Positions 39,295 to 47,833 of a stretch of 64,000 bases of DNA are shown piece by piece. Made by a program: the position numbers and the translations under genes. The DNA comes from Methylophilus sp. 13 (GTDB lineage Bacteria; Pseudomonadota; Gammaproteobacteria; Burkholderiales; Methylophilaceae). The notes below the pieces were generated by a model. The model worked only from the letters and a program-made list of their open reading frames with translations. It ran no database searches and was not told the DNA's origin. Numbering within the stretch: position 1 is the first letter of the stretch; every line of letters begins with the position of its first letter. The stretch spans positions 372,001 to 436,000 of the forward strand of contig NZ_JADKYR010000001.1 of NCBI RefSeq assembly GCF_015354335.1, read 5' to 3'.

Positions 39295-40028
39295 ATTTGA
39301 TTGAAGCTCCTTCTTAAGTGCTGCATACAGACCAGGCGCTGAATCCAAGACAAAAGCAATTTGGTTCTCAGAAACCGTTTCCCCATGGACGGCATAGTTG
39401 CAAATAGCCATAACCTCTAGAACTCCATTAATTACGTTTGGTGAAAGCTTTTCGTTTTTCTGGAGCTAGCGCAGACCATATGCATTGGATAACGGCGTGG
39501 GTCGATGCCATTCAAACGAGAGTACTCATTGATAAGCCGTTCAAAGGAAAGGCGAACCTTGAATAGATCAATGCTCTCTTTTTGAATGTCATGCGCAAAC
39601 TGCAACTCGGGTTGAGCTGTCTTACCTACACTAATACCAAACTCTCTCAGGGTTTCCCCGATTTGCTGTTTTATATCTGGTATTTCCGCATCGTTAGCAG
39701 GGATCGGCGCTCCGCTGTTGATGTGTACATGACTGGTATTGGATGAAGAAATGTCAATCGACGATTGAAGCTCAACCTTCATGAGTGCCAATTGATGTGA
39801 GATGTCTTTTTTAAGCTGTTCAATGTCTTGCTTGAGTTCGAGACCGAATAGCTTCACGTCCTTGAAGATGGGAGCAAGGCAAACCGCCATCCACACCAAG
39901 AACACAACTACGTCGAAATAAGTTGGACTCCCGCCAACAAGTTGGTCTTGCCTTAGGTAGAGATAACCACCTAGAGCAATCACTAGAATTGCCCACCACA
40001 CGATTTTGAAGTTGTTGGTGTTCACCAT
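39289..40028 (-). pseudogene. Frameshifted membrane/coiled-coil gene with HEPN-like tail
   Basis: The first frame gives 198 residues: two membrane helices (about 7-25 and 38-56), a coiled coil (about 63-90) and a helical end that stops at 39432. The minus strand continues in the next frame without a stop from there to TAA at 39289, encoding NVINGVLEVMAICNYAVHGE and about 30 more residues. That tail looks like the C-terminal HEPN-like motif (N-x-AVHG) of such proteins. A single missing base near 39452-39470, perhaps an A from the GAAAAAC run, would restore 246 residues. This may be a true mutation, slippage or a sequencing error. Confidence 0.75.
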
Positions 40029-40066
40029 TAATTAGCTAACCTATTGGGAGATGCATATCAGTAAGC

Positions 40067-40088
40067 ATAGAGACCCATGGGTCTCTAT
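40067..40088. repeat. Perfect 22-bp palindrome
   Basis: ATAGAGACCCA followed by its exact reverse complement TGGGTCTCTAT with no loop. It lies 39 bp before the first cassette gene. An operator or protein-recognition site is more likely than a terminator. Confidence 0.7.
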
Positions 40089-40160
40089 ATTATGAATTGT
40101 ATAATGGATAGACATGGCTCGAATCCCTTTCTCTTTCTTATTCTTGTTGTTTTGCATACC

Positions 40161-40191
40161 CTATATTTAGATTATTAATCTAGAGATATAG
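40161..40191. repeat. Imperfect 31-bp palindrome
   Basis: CTATAT-t-TAGATTA-t-TAATCTA-gag-ATATAG: two nested arms around a single central base. It has no T run and is unlike a terminator. It may be an operator near the cassette promoter. Confidence 0.55.
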
Positions 40192-40275
40192 CGTTACTAT
40201 TTCAGTGATTGTAGCCTATAGGGGCAAACTTTCAACTTTAACTGCGACATACAAAATTAATCGTCTCAGAAAAGC

Positions 40276-40303
40276 AAAAAGCCATGCTCAGCACGGCTTT
40301 TTA
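40276..40303 (-). terminator. Rho-independent terminator after the thioredoxin gene
   Basis: Minus-strand AAAAGCC-G-TGC, TGA loop, GCA-T-GGCTTTTT. The central pair is a G-U wobble only on the minus strand, which shows the direction. It lies 21 nt past the stop codon. Confidence 0.8.
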
Positions 40304-40323
40304 AACTTAGGCAAACTCACCAA

Positions 40324-40692
40324 TTACTGCTTGGCGTCTTCCGCCTTGTAGTACTCGCGCACTGGCGTCATATCAAACTCTCTTGCCCATTTGATAATCT
40401 CGTCCAGCGCTGGCGCGCCAATCTCGCCGACTTGTGCGTGTATGCCGGCGCGCTCACGCACAACCAGCAAGCCAGGAATCTGCTTGACCTCAAAATAATC
40501 AGAAATTTCAGGGTCGGTTTCGGTATTGACCATGCCAAACACGATGTCTGGATTTTTTGCTGCCGCAGCCTCGAAGGTGGGCGTAAAGGCAACACAGGGA
40601 TCACACCAAGGCGCCCAGAAATCGACAATCACGAATGGATGATTCTCGATGGTTTCTTTAAAATTTGCTTTGGTCAGCGTAACGACTGCCAT
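40324..40692 (-). CDS. Thioredoxin-family protein with CDPC active site
   Basis: 122 residues, single thioredoxin fold with no signal peptide, so cytoplasmic. The active site WAPWCDPC has Cys30 and Cys33, with Asp in place of the Gly of classical thioredoxin. The cis-Pro motif QIPGLLVV lies near residue 72. The sequence is otherwise a normal disulphide reductase. The Asp should alter redox potential or partner choice, and the C-terminal helix is longer than in TrxA. It is a single gene with its own terminator. Confidence 0.9.
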   Translation of the reverse strand: MAVVTLTKANFKETIENHPFVIVDFWAPWCDPCVAFTPTFEAAAAKNPDIVFGMVNTETDPEISDYFEVKQIPGLLVVRERAGIHAQVGEIGAPALDEIIKWAREFDMTPVREYYKAEDAKQ

Positions 40693-40786
40693 ATGATCTC
40701 CAATCCGTTCAATTATATTTTTATCGCCAGCATTTTAGCAGAGGATGGCAGGCTCGCTAACCGCTTTTGCTGCAATCGCGCAAAGT

Positions 40787-41386
40787 TTAAACAATGCTTT
40801 GGTCCCATTGACCATTGAAAAACAGCTCATTGAGCGGTTTACGGCTACGCGCTGCGGTTTCACGCTCTTTGGTTTCACCCGTGAGGCTTTCAACATCCGC
40901 CTGGTAGCCGACGGTGACCATGGCCAGAATCTGGTAGCGCTCAGGCACGTTGAAGGTCGCTCTGGCTTTGTCGGCATCAAAACCGCCCATCTGGTGCGCC
41001 ATCAGGCCAAGTGCGGTAGCTTGCAGGCACAGATTTTCAGTAGCAGCGCCAGTATCGTATGGTGCCCATTTGTTGGGTTTGTCGTTATGGCCAAACAGGG
41101 TATCGGCACAAATCAGTAACAACACCGGTGCGTTCACAGCCCAGCTCTGGTTGCCAGGCACCAGGCAATCAAATGCTGCTTGCCAGGCTTGCAGGTTATC
41201 CGCCTTGTTGCAAACCACGTAGCGCCAGGGTTGGTCGCCAAAGCAGGAAGGCGCCCAGCGGGCTGCTTCTAGCAGGCTGATGACTTGCTCTTGACTCACG
41301 CCTTGGCTGGCATCATAGGCGCGGCCACTCCAACGGTTGGCAATCAAATCGTGTATAGGCTGCTGGGTAATGGCTGGCTTTTGCAT
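40787..41386 (-). CDS. Nitroreductase-family flavoprotein
   Basis: 199 residues. FMN-binding motifs of the family are clear: NRWSGRAYD near residue 17, ARWAPSCFGDQPWRYVV near 41, and the GLMAHQMGGFDADKA segment near 126. Such enzymes reduce nitro groups, quinones or flavins with NAD(P)H. The substrate is not readable. It follows mutS by 10 nt on the same strand, so the two may be co-transcribed; a functional link is not evident. Confidence 0.9.
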   Translation of the reverse strand: MQKPAITQQPIHDLIANRWSGRAYDASQGVSQEQVISLLEAARWAPSCFGDQPWRYVVCNKADNLQAWQAAFDCLVPGNQSWAVNAPVLLLICADTLFGHNDKPNKWAPYDTGAATENLCLQATALGLMAHQMGGFDADKARATFNVPERYQILAMVTVGYQADVESLTGETKERETAARSRKPLNELFFNGQWDQSIV

Positions 41387-41396
41387 GGTGAAATCC

Positions 41397-43943
41397 TCAC
41401 AGTTGTTTTTTCAATTGATAAAGTAACTCTAGCGCCTGCTTCGGTGTCAGGTCGTCAGGCTGTATGCGTTCCAATTCTGCGACCACCGGATGGGCAGGCG
41501 GTTCCTCGGGGGGCACGGCACTGGCAAACAAATCGTTTTGCGGTGTCGCTGCAATGGTCTGGTTTTCGAGTTGTTGCAATTTGCGTTTGGCCAAATTCAC
41601 TACCGATTTGGGAATACCTGCCAGTTGCGCCACCTGTATACCATAGCTCATGGTCGCAGCGCCCTCTTCAACTTTATGCAAAAAGACGATGCCCTGACCA
41701 TGCTCAACCGCATCCAGATGGACGCTGGCGGCATGCTTGGCTTCATCGACAATGCGCGTCAGCTCAAAATAATGGGTGGCAAACAGAGTCAGTGACTTGT
41801 TTTTTTCGAGCAGTTGTTTGGCCACCGCCCAAGCCAGGCTCAAGCCATCAAAGGTACTGGTCCCACGGCCGATTTCATCCAGTAATACCAGGCTGTTTGC
41901 GGTGGCATTATTCAGGATATTTGCCGTCTCCGTCATTTCCACCATAAACGTGGAGCGCCCGCCTGCCAGATCGTCTGAGGCGCCGATACGGGTAAAAATA
42001 CGGTCTATCTCACCAATCATTGCGCTTTGGGCAGGCACAAAGCTGCCGCAGTAGGCCAGCAACACAATCAAGGCCGTTTGCCGCATAAAGGTAGATTTAC
42101 CGCCCATGTTGGGGCCGGTGATCAGCAATAACTGCCGATAGGGATTGAGCACGACATCATTGGCTACATAGGGCTGCGCGATACTCTCGACCACCGGATG
42201 CCGCCCACCCTGGATATCCAGGCCATTCTCTGCGCGGAATTGCGGCTGCACATAATTGAGCGACCGTGCGCGCTCGGCAAAACAGGCCAGCACATCTAAG
42301 GTCGCCACGGCAGTGGCGATGCGCTGCAACTGGGCGATGTGCGGCAGTAAAGCCTCTAACACCTGTTCATACAGCATTTTTTCACGTGCCAGCGCACGCT
42401 CATTGGCGCTCAACACTTTATCCTCAAACGCTTTTAACTCGGGCGTGATAAAGCGCTCTACGTTTTTCAAGGTCTGGCGGCGACGATATTCCGCGGGCGC
42501 ACTTTCTGCATGTAAGCGACTGATTTCAATGTAAAACCCATGCACGCTGTTGTATTCCACCTTGAGGTTGGTAATGCCAGTACGGGCTTTTTCAGCGGCC
42601 TCAAATTGCAACAGAAAATCGCCGTGATCGGTCTGGATCGCCCGCAACTCATCGAGCTCGGCATCGTACCCCGTCGCAATCACACCGCCCTCACGCAACA
42701 CGGCAGACGGCTCAGCTTGAATCGCCTGTACCAATATCTGCAAAGCCTCGGCAGGTACCTGCAATTCGGCGATCAGACTCTGCAACAAGCCGGATTGTGT
42801 CCGCGGCAAGACGCTGACCAGCGCCGGCAGCTGCAACAAGCTATCGCGCAGACCAGACAAATCGCGCGGTCTGGCCGACTTGAGCGCCACGCGTGCAGTC
42901 ATGCGCTCAATGTCGCCCACCGGATGCAAGGCTTGTTGCAACGCGCTATCCAAAAACTGTTCAAATAACTCGGCGACTGCCAGATGCCGCTGCTGGATGG
43001 TCTGCTGGTTACGCAAAGGATGATGCAACCAATGCCGCAACAAACGCGCACCCATGGCGGTTTGCGTCGAGTTCAGCAACGAATACAAAGTGGGAGAAGT
43101 CTCACCGCGTATGGTGGTATCGATTTCCAGATTGCGCCGGGTGGCCGCATCGAGTTGCAGGTAATGATGGCTCTGCTCGACACGCAAGCCGACAATATGC
43201 GGCAAGGCCGTGCGCTGCGTATGTTTCACATACTCCAGCAAGGCCCCCGCCGCCGTCACGGCCGCGGGCATCTCGCCACAACCAAACCCGGCCAGATCAT
43301 GCGTATTGAATTGCTGGGTCAAACTGCGGTTGGCCGTTTCCAGGTCAAATTGCCAGGGGGCAAGCCGTTTTTTGGCGCAACGTGCATGCTGCAAGGCCTC
43401 AGCATTATGATCCTCAGCCATGACCAACTCAGCCGGGTGGATGCGCTCCAGCTCCTGCGGCAAGTGTCCTGGTGCAATTTCAGTCAAAACAAACTCGCCT
43501 GAGGCCAGATTGAGCCGTGCTAACCCCAATATACCCTCGCCCCTGGCTACGCAGAGCAAAGTGTTATCGCGGGTTTCATCCAGCAAGGCCGCATCCGTCA
43601 GTGTGCCCGGCGTCAGGATGCGCGTCACTTCGCGCGCCACCGGCCCTTTTGAGGTCGCCGGATCGCCCACCTGCTCGCAAATAGCCACTGCCTCGCCCAT
43701 TTTTGCCAGCTTGGCCAGATACTGCTCGGCCGCATGGTAAGGCAGTCCGGCCATCTTGATCGGCTCGCCATTGCTGGCACCGCGGCGAGTTAAGGTAATC
43801 CCCAACAAACGGGCTGCCTTTTCTGCATCCTCAAAAAACAGTTCGTAAAAATCACCCATGCGGTAAAACAGCAGCATATCGGGATACTGTGCTTTAAGCG
43901 TCAGGTATTGACGCATCATGGGGGTGTGGTTTTCGAAGGACAT
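41397..43943 (-). CDS. mutS: DNA mismatch repair protein MutS
   Basis: 848 residues, the full length of MutS1. The mismatch-reading Phe-x-Glu motif is in [11 protein letters not shown] (about residue 31-41), inside domain I. The clamp and lever helices follow, and the ATPase domain (about 560-800) has Walker [10 protein letters not shown], signature-type STFMVEMTE and [13 protein letters not shown], then [11 protein letters not shown]. The C-terminal beta-clamp/MutL region reads [14 protein letters not shown]. It recognises mispaired bases and recruits MutL. No mutL is present in the window. Confidence 0.97.
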   Translation of the reverse strand: MSFENHTPMMRQYLTLKAQYPDMLLFYRMGDFYELFFEDAEKAARLLGITLTRRGASNGEPIKMAGLPYHAAEQYLAKLAKMGEAVAICEQVGDPATSKGPVAREVTRILTPGTLTDAALLDETRDNTLLCVARGEGILGLARLNLASGEFVLTEIAPGHLPQELERIHPAELVMAEDHNAEALQHARCAKKRLAPWQFDLETANRSLTQQFNTHDLAGFGCGEMPAAVTAAGALLEYVKHTQRTALPHIVGLRVEQSHHYLQLDAATRRNLEIDTTIRGETSPTLYSLLNSTQTAMGARLLRHWLHHPLRNQQTIQQRHLAVAELFEQFLDSALQQALHPVGDIERMTARVALKSARPRDLSGLRDSLLQLPALVSVLPRTQSGLLQSLIAELQVPAEALQILVQAIQAEPSAVLREGGVIATGYDAELDELRAIQTDHGDFLLQFEAAEKARTGITNLKVEYNSVHGFYIEISRLHAESAPAEYRRRQTLKNVERFITPELKAFEDKVLSANERALAREKMLYEQVLEALLPHIAQLQRIATAVATLDVLACFAERARSLNYVQPQFRAENGLDIQGGRHPVVESIAQPYVANDVVLNPYRQLLLITGPNMGGKSTFMRQTALIVLLAYCGSFVPAQSAMIGEIDRIFTRIGASDDLAGGRSTFMVEMTETANILNNATANSLVLLDEIGRGTSTFDGLSLAWAVAKQLLEKNKSLTLFATHYFELTRIVDEAKHAASVHLDAVEHGQGIVFLHKVEEGAATMSYGIQVAQLAGIPKSVVNLAKRKLQQLENQTIAATPQNDLFASAVPPEEPPAHPVVAELERIQPDDLTPKQALELLYQLKKQL

Positions 43944-44133
43944 GCGGATAAATCAGTGCGAGTATGGGTTGAGTGAATAAGTGTGTTTAGCCTTGGCATC
44001 TTACAACAAAAGGATGCAGGATGATCATGTGCGCTGCCAGCGAGCATGACGAATACAACCGTGACCAATAGATCTATAAAAAAGTCATTGTTTCAAGCGA
44101 GGAGAACAACCTTGATGCGGGTTGTCGTGCCAG

Positions 44134-44166
44134 AAAAAAACAAACCCGGATTCAACTCCGGGTTTG
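44134..44166 (-). terminator. Rho-independent terminator after suhB
   Basis: Minus-strand CAAACCCGGA, a GTTGAA loop and TCCGGGTTTG, followed by seven T residues. A ten-bp perfect stem 26 nt past the suhB stop codon. Confidence 0.9.
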
Positions 44167-44191
44167 TAACAAGCCTGAACGCAATACAAAA

Positions 44192-45001
44192 TTACAAAGT
44201 CGGCGTTTTAATCCGCTCGGTTAAATGCGGTGCAATCACCTGCAACATTTGGCTAAATACCTTAGGATTAGCAGCAACAATGTTTCCGGTACGCAACCAG
44301 CTCTCGTTGCCCTCAAAGTCACCGACGATCCCGCCAGCTTCCTGCACTAACAAAGCGCCGGCAGCAATATCCCAAGGGGAGAGATTAATCTCAAAGAAAC
44401 CATCACTGTAACCCGCGGCAACGTAAGCCAGGTCGAGCGCAGCCGAACCAGGGCGGCGCAAGCCAGAGGTTTTTTTGGCCATGTCGCGGAAAATGTTGAT
44501 GTAGGTTTCCAGATAGCTAAAATCTTTGAATGGGAAGCCGGTAGAGAGCAAGGCTTCTTGCAGTTTTGCGCGCTGAGTGACGCGGATACGGCGATTATTC
44601 AGAAAGGCGCCACTGCCCTTGGTGGCGGTAAACAGGTCGTTACGTACCGGATCGTAAATGACGGCTTGCGTCAGCACGCCTTTTTCTTGCAAGGCAATCG
44701 AGATGCAATATGCCGGAAAGTTATGCAAAAAGTTAGTGGTGCCATCCAGCGGGTCAATGATCCAGATGCTATCGGACTCACTGTTGGATTTACCGCTCTC
44801 TTCCCCATAAAAGCCATGGGTGGGATACGCGTCCTTGAGCACGGCAATAATGGCTTGCTCGGCACCCCGGTCCACTTCACTGACGAAATCGTTAGTGTCT
44901 TTCTGCTCGATCTTGAGGGCGCCAATATCCATGGCGGCACGGTTAATGATTTTGCCAGCTTCACGCGCGGCGCGGATGGCGACATTCAGGGTTGGATGCA
45001 T
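44192..45001 (-). CDS. suhB: Inositol-1-monophosphatase family protein SuhB
   Basis: 269 residues. Lithium-sensitive phosphatase signatures are present: GEESG (about residue 67), the metal-binding WIIDPLDGTTNF (about 80-91) and SPWDIAAGALLVQEAGG (about 209-225). SuhB also acts as a transcription antitermination partner at rRNA operons in E. coli. It diverges from trmJ, the same pairing seen upstream of isc in E. coli, which supports the assignment. Confidence 0.95.
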   Translation of the reverse strand: MHPTLNVAIRAAREAGKIINRAAMDIGALKIEQKDTNDFVSEVDRGAEQAIIAVLKDAYPTHGFYGEESGKSNSESDSIWIIDPLDGTTNFLHNFPAYCISIALQEKGVLTQAVIYDPVRNDLFTATKGSGAFLNNRRIRVTQRAKLQEALLSTGFPFKDFSYLETYINIFRDMAKKTSGLRRPGSAALDLAYVAAGYSDGFFEINLSPWDIAAGALLVQEAGGIVGDFEGNESWLRTGNIVAANPKVFSQMLQVIAPHLTERIKTPTL

Positions 45002-45085
45002 GCTGTGGGATTCTTGATTACACTGATAAAATGCTATTTTAGCTTTTTAAGCGCTGTGTCACAAACACAACGACCAAATATACGC

Positions 45086-45838
45086 ATGTCTTCTAACTCT
45101 GAATCCCCCATTTTTAACAATATCCGCGTCGTGTTGTGTCAAACCAGCCATCCTGGCAATATCGGTTCGACCGCGCGCGCCATGAAAACCATGGGCCTGA
45201 ACCGGCTATATTTGGTTCGTCCCAAGCACTTTCCCGATGGCGAAGCCAAGTCACTGGCCGTGAATGCAGGCGACGTGCTGGACCACGCCGTGGTCACACA
45301 AACCCTGGAAGAAGCGCTGGCTGATTGCCAGTTTGTGATTGGCGTCAGCGGCAAAGAGCGCTCGTTGTCGCAACAAGTGATGACCGTGCGTGAAGCAGCA
45401 CAGGATGTTAAAGCTGTCGCCAGCCATAGCGAGGTCGCACTGGTGTTTGGCACCGAAATGAGCGGACTCAGCAATGCCGAGGCGGACCGCTGCCATGTAC
45501 TGGCGACGATTCCAGCCAATCCGGAATACACTTCGCTCAATCTGGCGCAAGCCGTACAAGTGATGTGTTATGAAACCCGCATGGCCGTGACGACCGGTGA
45601 ACTGCATTACCAGGAAAAACCGGTGGAACTGGCGACCCAGGACGACCTGGAGCGTTTTTATGAGCACATGCGCGAAGTCTTGGAGCATATCGGCTACATC
45701 AATCCTCGTGCGCCGAAAAAACTGTTTGAGCGCTTGCGCCGCCTGTATGGCCGTACCCGGCTCGAGAAAGAAGAAGTGAACCTGTTGCGCGGGATTTTGA
45801 CGCTCACGGTCAATCCCAAGAAACACAGCAAGTATTAG
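45086..45838 (+). CDS. trmJ: tRNA (cytidine/uridine-2'-O)-methyltransferase TrmJ
   Basis: 250 residues from ATG 45086; an open frame extends upstream to 44558, but it runs antisense across suhB and is not the gene. It methylates the ribose of position 32 in tRNAs. SPOUT-fold features are SHPGNIGSTARAMKTMGL (about 21-38), FVIGVSGKER (about 96), LVFGTEMSGLSNAE (about 127-140) and the knot TIPANPEYTSLNLAQAVQV (about 150-168). A C-terminal alpha-helical tail with RAPKKLFERLRRLYGR follows. The suhB/trmJ/isc order matches E. coli. Confidence 0.95.
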   Translation: MSSNSESPIFNNIRVVLCQTSHPGNIGSTARAMKTMGLNRLYLVRPKHFPDGEAKSLAVNAGDVLDHAVVTQTLEEALADCQFVIGVSGKERSLSQQVMTVREAAQDVKAVASHSEVALVFGTEMSGLSNAEADRCHVLATIPANPEYTSLNLAQAVQVMCYETRMAVTTGELHYQEKPVELATQDDLERFYEHMREVLEHIGYINPRAPKKLFERLRRLYGRTRLEKEEVNLLRGILTLTVNPKKHSKY

Positions 45839-45939
45839 TGGCTGCGTTCACCACAAAGTATCAAGCAGAGCCGCAGATAATCAGGCACAAACAGATTGCT
45901 TTTTTATTGGCGGTGAATATTGTGGTCACCCATGCGTCG

Positions 45940-46248
45940 TCAAATCGCAGCCAACCCGATCTTCGCCCGCGCCTCATTGCATACGACCGACCCTGCTTCA
46001 AACTCGCGACAGGTGCTTGATCGCAAGGCATAAATACTGCACCCGACTGACTGCCCAACCTGCCCTTGCAACGCGACGCAACGAACCGGCTTGGTCTCGG
46101 TGCCCTGCATGCAGACATAAGTTTCATTGACTTTAGTCGTCATGGCGGCCGGCACCGTCCCCAGTGGATGCGCGTCAGTCTCAGCCCAGTAAAACGAGAC
46201 GCGAAAACTGGCACAACAGGCGCCGCAGGATTGGCAATGATCTGACAT
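45940..46248 (-). CDS. YkgJ-family zinc/iron-chelating Cys cluster protein
   Basis: 102 residues with eight Cys, including CQSCGACCASFR at the start, RCVALQGQVGQSVGCSIYAL and STCREFEAGSVVC. This is the UPF0153/YkgJ pattern, thought to bind zinc or an iron-sulphur cluster. Function is not known. It lies between trmJ and cysE, close to the isc operon, which makes a role near metal handling tempting, but it is on the opposite strand. Confidence 0.85.
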   Translation of the reverse strand: MSDHCQSCGACCASFRVSFYWAETDAHPLGTVPAAMTTKVNETYVCMQGTETKPVRCVALQGQVGQSVGCSIYALRSSTCREFEAGSVVCNEARAKIGLAAI

Positions 46249-46300
46249 TCAACACGAATTTCTAATAAACACGCTCGCTATTTTAACGGCTTTCCCTTTT

Positions 46301-46388
46301 TTAGCCACAACGCCCACACCAGGCAAAGACAGACAAAAACGTGTGTTTCATGGGTTTCCTCTGCGATCTCTTCGCCCGCTGTGGCTGA
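46301..46388. repeat. Intergenic AGCCACAG element, copy 3 (degenerate)
   Basis: TTAGCCACAA at the left and TGTGGCTGA at the right, in inverted order, bracket a region before cysE that shares little else with the copies near prpB and prpD. The end arms alone are preserved. Confidence 0.4.
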
Positions 46389-46432
46389 CCATCCCTCCCA
46401 ACCAACAACCCGGCAAGCGCAAACCACGACTT

Positions 46433-46441
46433 GTGGCATAA
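46433..46441 (+). promoter_or_regulatory. Extended -10 promoter of cysE, possibly leaderless
   Basis: TGGCATAAT gives a TGn extended -10. The expected transcript start falls at or one base before the cysE ATG at 46449. No -35 box or ribosome site stands out. Confidence 0.45.
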
Positions 46442-46448
46442 TGCGCGC

Positions 46449-47183
46449 ATGTTCAAACATCTTAAAGAAGATATTTCGATTGTGTTTGACCGTGACCCGG
46501 CCGCACGGACACATTTCGAGATTCTGACCACCTACCCTGGCGTCCACGCGCTGATTTTGCATCGTTTCAGTCACTGGTTATGGAGTCACCGGCTCTATTG
46601 GCTGGGACGCGCGTTGTCGCATCTTGGCCGCTGGCTGACTGGCATCGAGATTCATCCCGGCGCGACCATTGGTCGGCGCGTGTTTATTGACCATGGCATG
46701 GGCGTGGTGATTGGTGAAACAGCGATTATTGGCGATGACTGCACGCTCTACCATGGTGTCACCTTGGGCGGCACCAGCTGGAACAAGGGCAAACGTCATC
46801 CGACACTGGAATCTGGTGTGGTCATTGGCGCTGGAGCCAAAGTGTTGGGGCCCATCACCGTCGGCAAGAACGCCAAAATCGGCTCCAATGCCGTAGTGGT
46901 CAAAGACGTCCCTGAAAACGCCACTGCGGTTGGGATTCCGGCGCGTATACTCGAGGAGGAAAAAGCCAAGCAACGCCATGATGTCGCACAGAAAATGGGG
47001 TTCAACGCCTATGCGGTGGGCAACGATGAAAATGACCCGATGATCAAGGCGATCAACAGCTTGCTTGATCATGCTCACAAGCAAGAAGCAGAAATTGCCG
47101 AACTGAAGGCGCAAGTCGCCAGGCTCAATGATGTGGAAAACGACAGCAATGTCGGTGAGGCGTTTGCCAAAAAGCCGGAATAA
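46449..47183 (+). CDS. cysE: Serine O-acetyltransferase
   Basis: 244 residues from the ATG at 46449. It makes O-acetylserine, the carbon precursor of cysteine. The left-handed beta-helix of hexapeptide repeats (about 60-165) is clear, with [26 protein letters not shown], the active-site His of DHGMG and the [14 protein letters not shown] loop, each typical of CysE. A C-terminal coiled tail follows (about 195-244, [16 protein letters not shown]). It lacks the long N-terminal helical domain of the enteric enzyme. Its place directly before iscR matches the cysE-isc arrangement of Azotobacter-like bacteria and would tie cysteine supply to cluster building. Confidence 0.94.
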   Translation: MFKHLKEDISIVFDRDPAARTHFEILTTYPGVHALILHRFSHWLWSHRLYWLGRALSHLGRWLTGIEIHPGATIGRRVFIDHGMGVVIGETAIIGDDCTLYHGVTLGGTSWNKGKRHPTLESGVVIGAGAKVLGPITVGKNAKIGSNAVVVKDVPENATAVGIPARILEEEKAKQRHDVAQKMGFNAYAVGNDENDPMIKAINSLLDHAHKQEAEIAELKAQVARLNDVENDSNVGEAFAKKPE

Positions 47184-47273
47184 AGGCAGCGAACAGGCCT
47201 TTCCAGCCTGACCTCGGGCCCGCATTGAGGCCTTGATTAGATGGATAAAAACAGACTGAACTTTTACAGCATA

Positions 47274-47306
47274 ATAATTGACTAAAACAGTAGGTTATTC
47301 TATAAT
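47274..47306 (+). promoter_or_regulatory. iscR promoter overlapped by a type 1 IscR operator
   Basis: TTGACT (47278-47283), 17 bp, TATAAT (47301-47306). Bases 47274-47298 fit the 25-bp type 1 IscR site at about 22 positions, with GACT and AGT cores intact. The operator covers the -35 box, so holo-IscR should repress its own operon. Confidence 0.82.
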
Positions 47307-47335
47307 TCAATACTGTTTTTAAAGGTCATCTCAAG

Positions 47336-47806
47336 ATGCGATTAACTACCAAAGGTCGTTTTGCCGTTACCGCCATGTTGGATATCGCGCTCTATGAAGC
47401 GGATAAACCAGTGACATTGGCCGGCATCAGTGAGCGCCAAAGCATTTCATTGTCTTATCTTGAACAGTTATTCAGTCGCCTGCGCAAACAAGGCCTGGTT
47501 TCCAGCGTGCGCGGCCCCGGCGGCGGTTACCGTATTGCCAAAGCGCATCATGAGATTTCCGTCTCTGACATTATCACTGCCGTAGATGAGCAAATTGACG
47601 CGACCCAATGTGGTGGCAACGAGAATTGCCATGAAGAAGGCCGCTGCATGACCCATGAGCTATGGGCTTCTTTAAACAGCAAAATTCTGGACTACCTGTC
47701 AGGCGTCACACTGGCCGACATGGTAGACATGCAACGCAACAAATCTACCGGCCAGGTGATTTTTGCCCCGCGAAAATGTGGCTCTGAAGCCAGCATTGCG
47801 GCTTAA
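47336..47806 (+). CDS. iscR: Fe-S cluster regulator IscR
   Basis: 156 residues, Rrf2 family. The winged helix-turn-helix (about 1-70) includes [20 protein letters not shown] and [15 protein letters not shown]. The [2Fe-2S] ligands Cys92, Cys98, Cys104 and His107 sit at exactly the E. coli positions ([17 protein letters not shown]). It senses cluster supply and represses the isc operon when loaded. The type 1 operator in its own promoter supports autoregulation. Confidence 0.97.
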   Translation: MRLTTKGRFAVTAMLDIALYEADKPVTLAGISERQSISLSYLEQLFSRLRKQGLVSSVRGPGGGYRIAKAHHEISVSDIITAVDEQIDATQCGGNENCHEEGRCMTHELWASLNSKILDYLSGVTLADMVDMQRNKSTGQVIFAPRKCGSEASIAA

Positions 47807-47833
47807 GGCCGGGCATCAAGGCACACCAAGTCC

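Larger units (their letters stand above)
40029..40323. other. Non-coding boundary of the cassette block
   Basis: This 295-bp gap holds a GGTTAGCTAAT motif on the minus strand just before the first cassette start (40030-40042). It also holds a 22-bp perfect palindrome (40067-40088), a second long palindrome (40161-40191) and the thioredoxin terminator (40276-40303). No gene is supported. Confidence 0.6.

Noticed and set aside
39210-39395. Minus-strand 61-codon open frame between the frameshifted gene and the DUF4262 gene.
   Set aside because: It runs through the attC stem and the tail of the frameshifted gene in another frame, and has no ribosome site.
44558-45085. Upstream extension of the trmJ frame by about 175 codons.
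   Set aside because: It runs antisense to suhB and has no similarity to TrmJ. The ATG at 45086 gives the normal length of the family.
46278-46574. Minus-strand open frame overlapping the start of cysE.
   Set aside because: It lies on the intergenic repeat and the cysE coding region in the wrong strand, with no recognisable protein.
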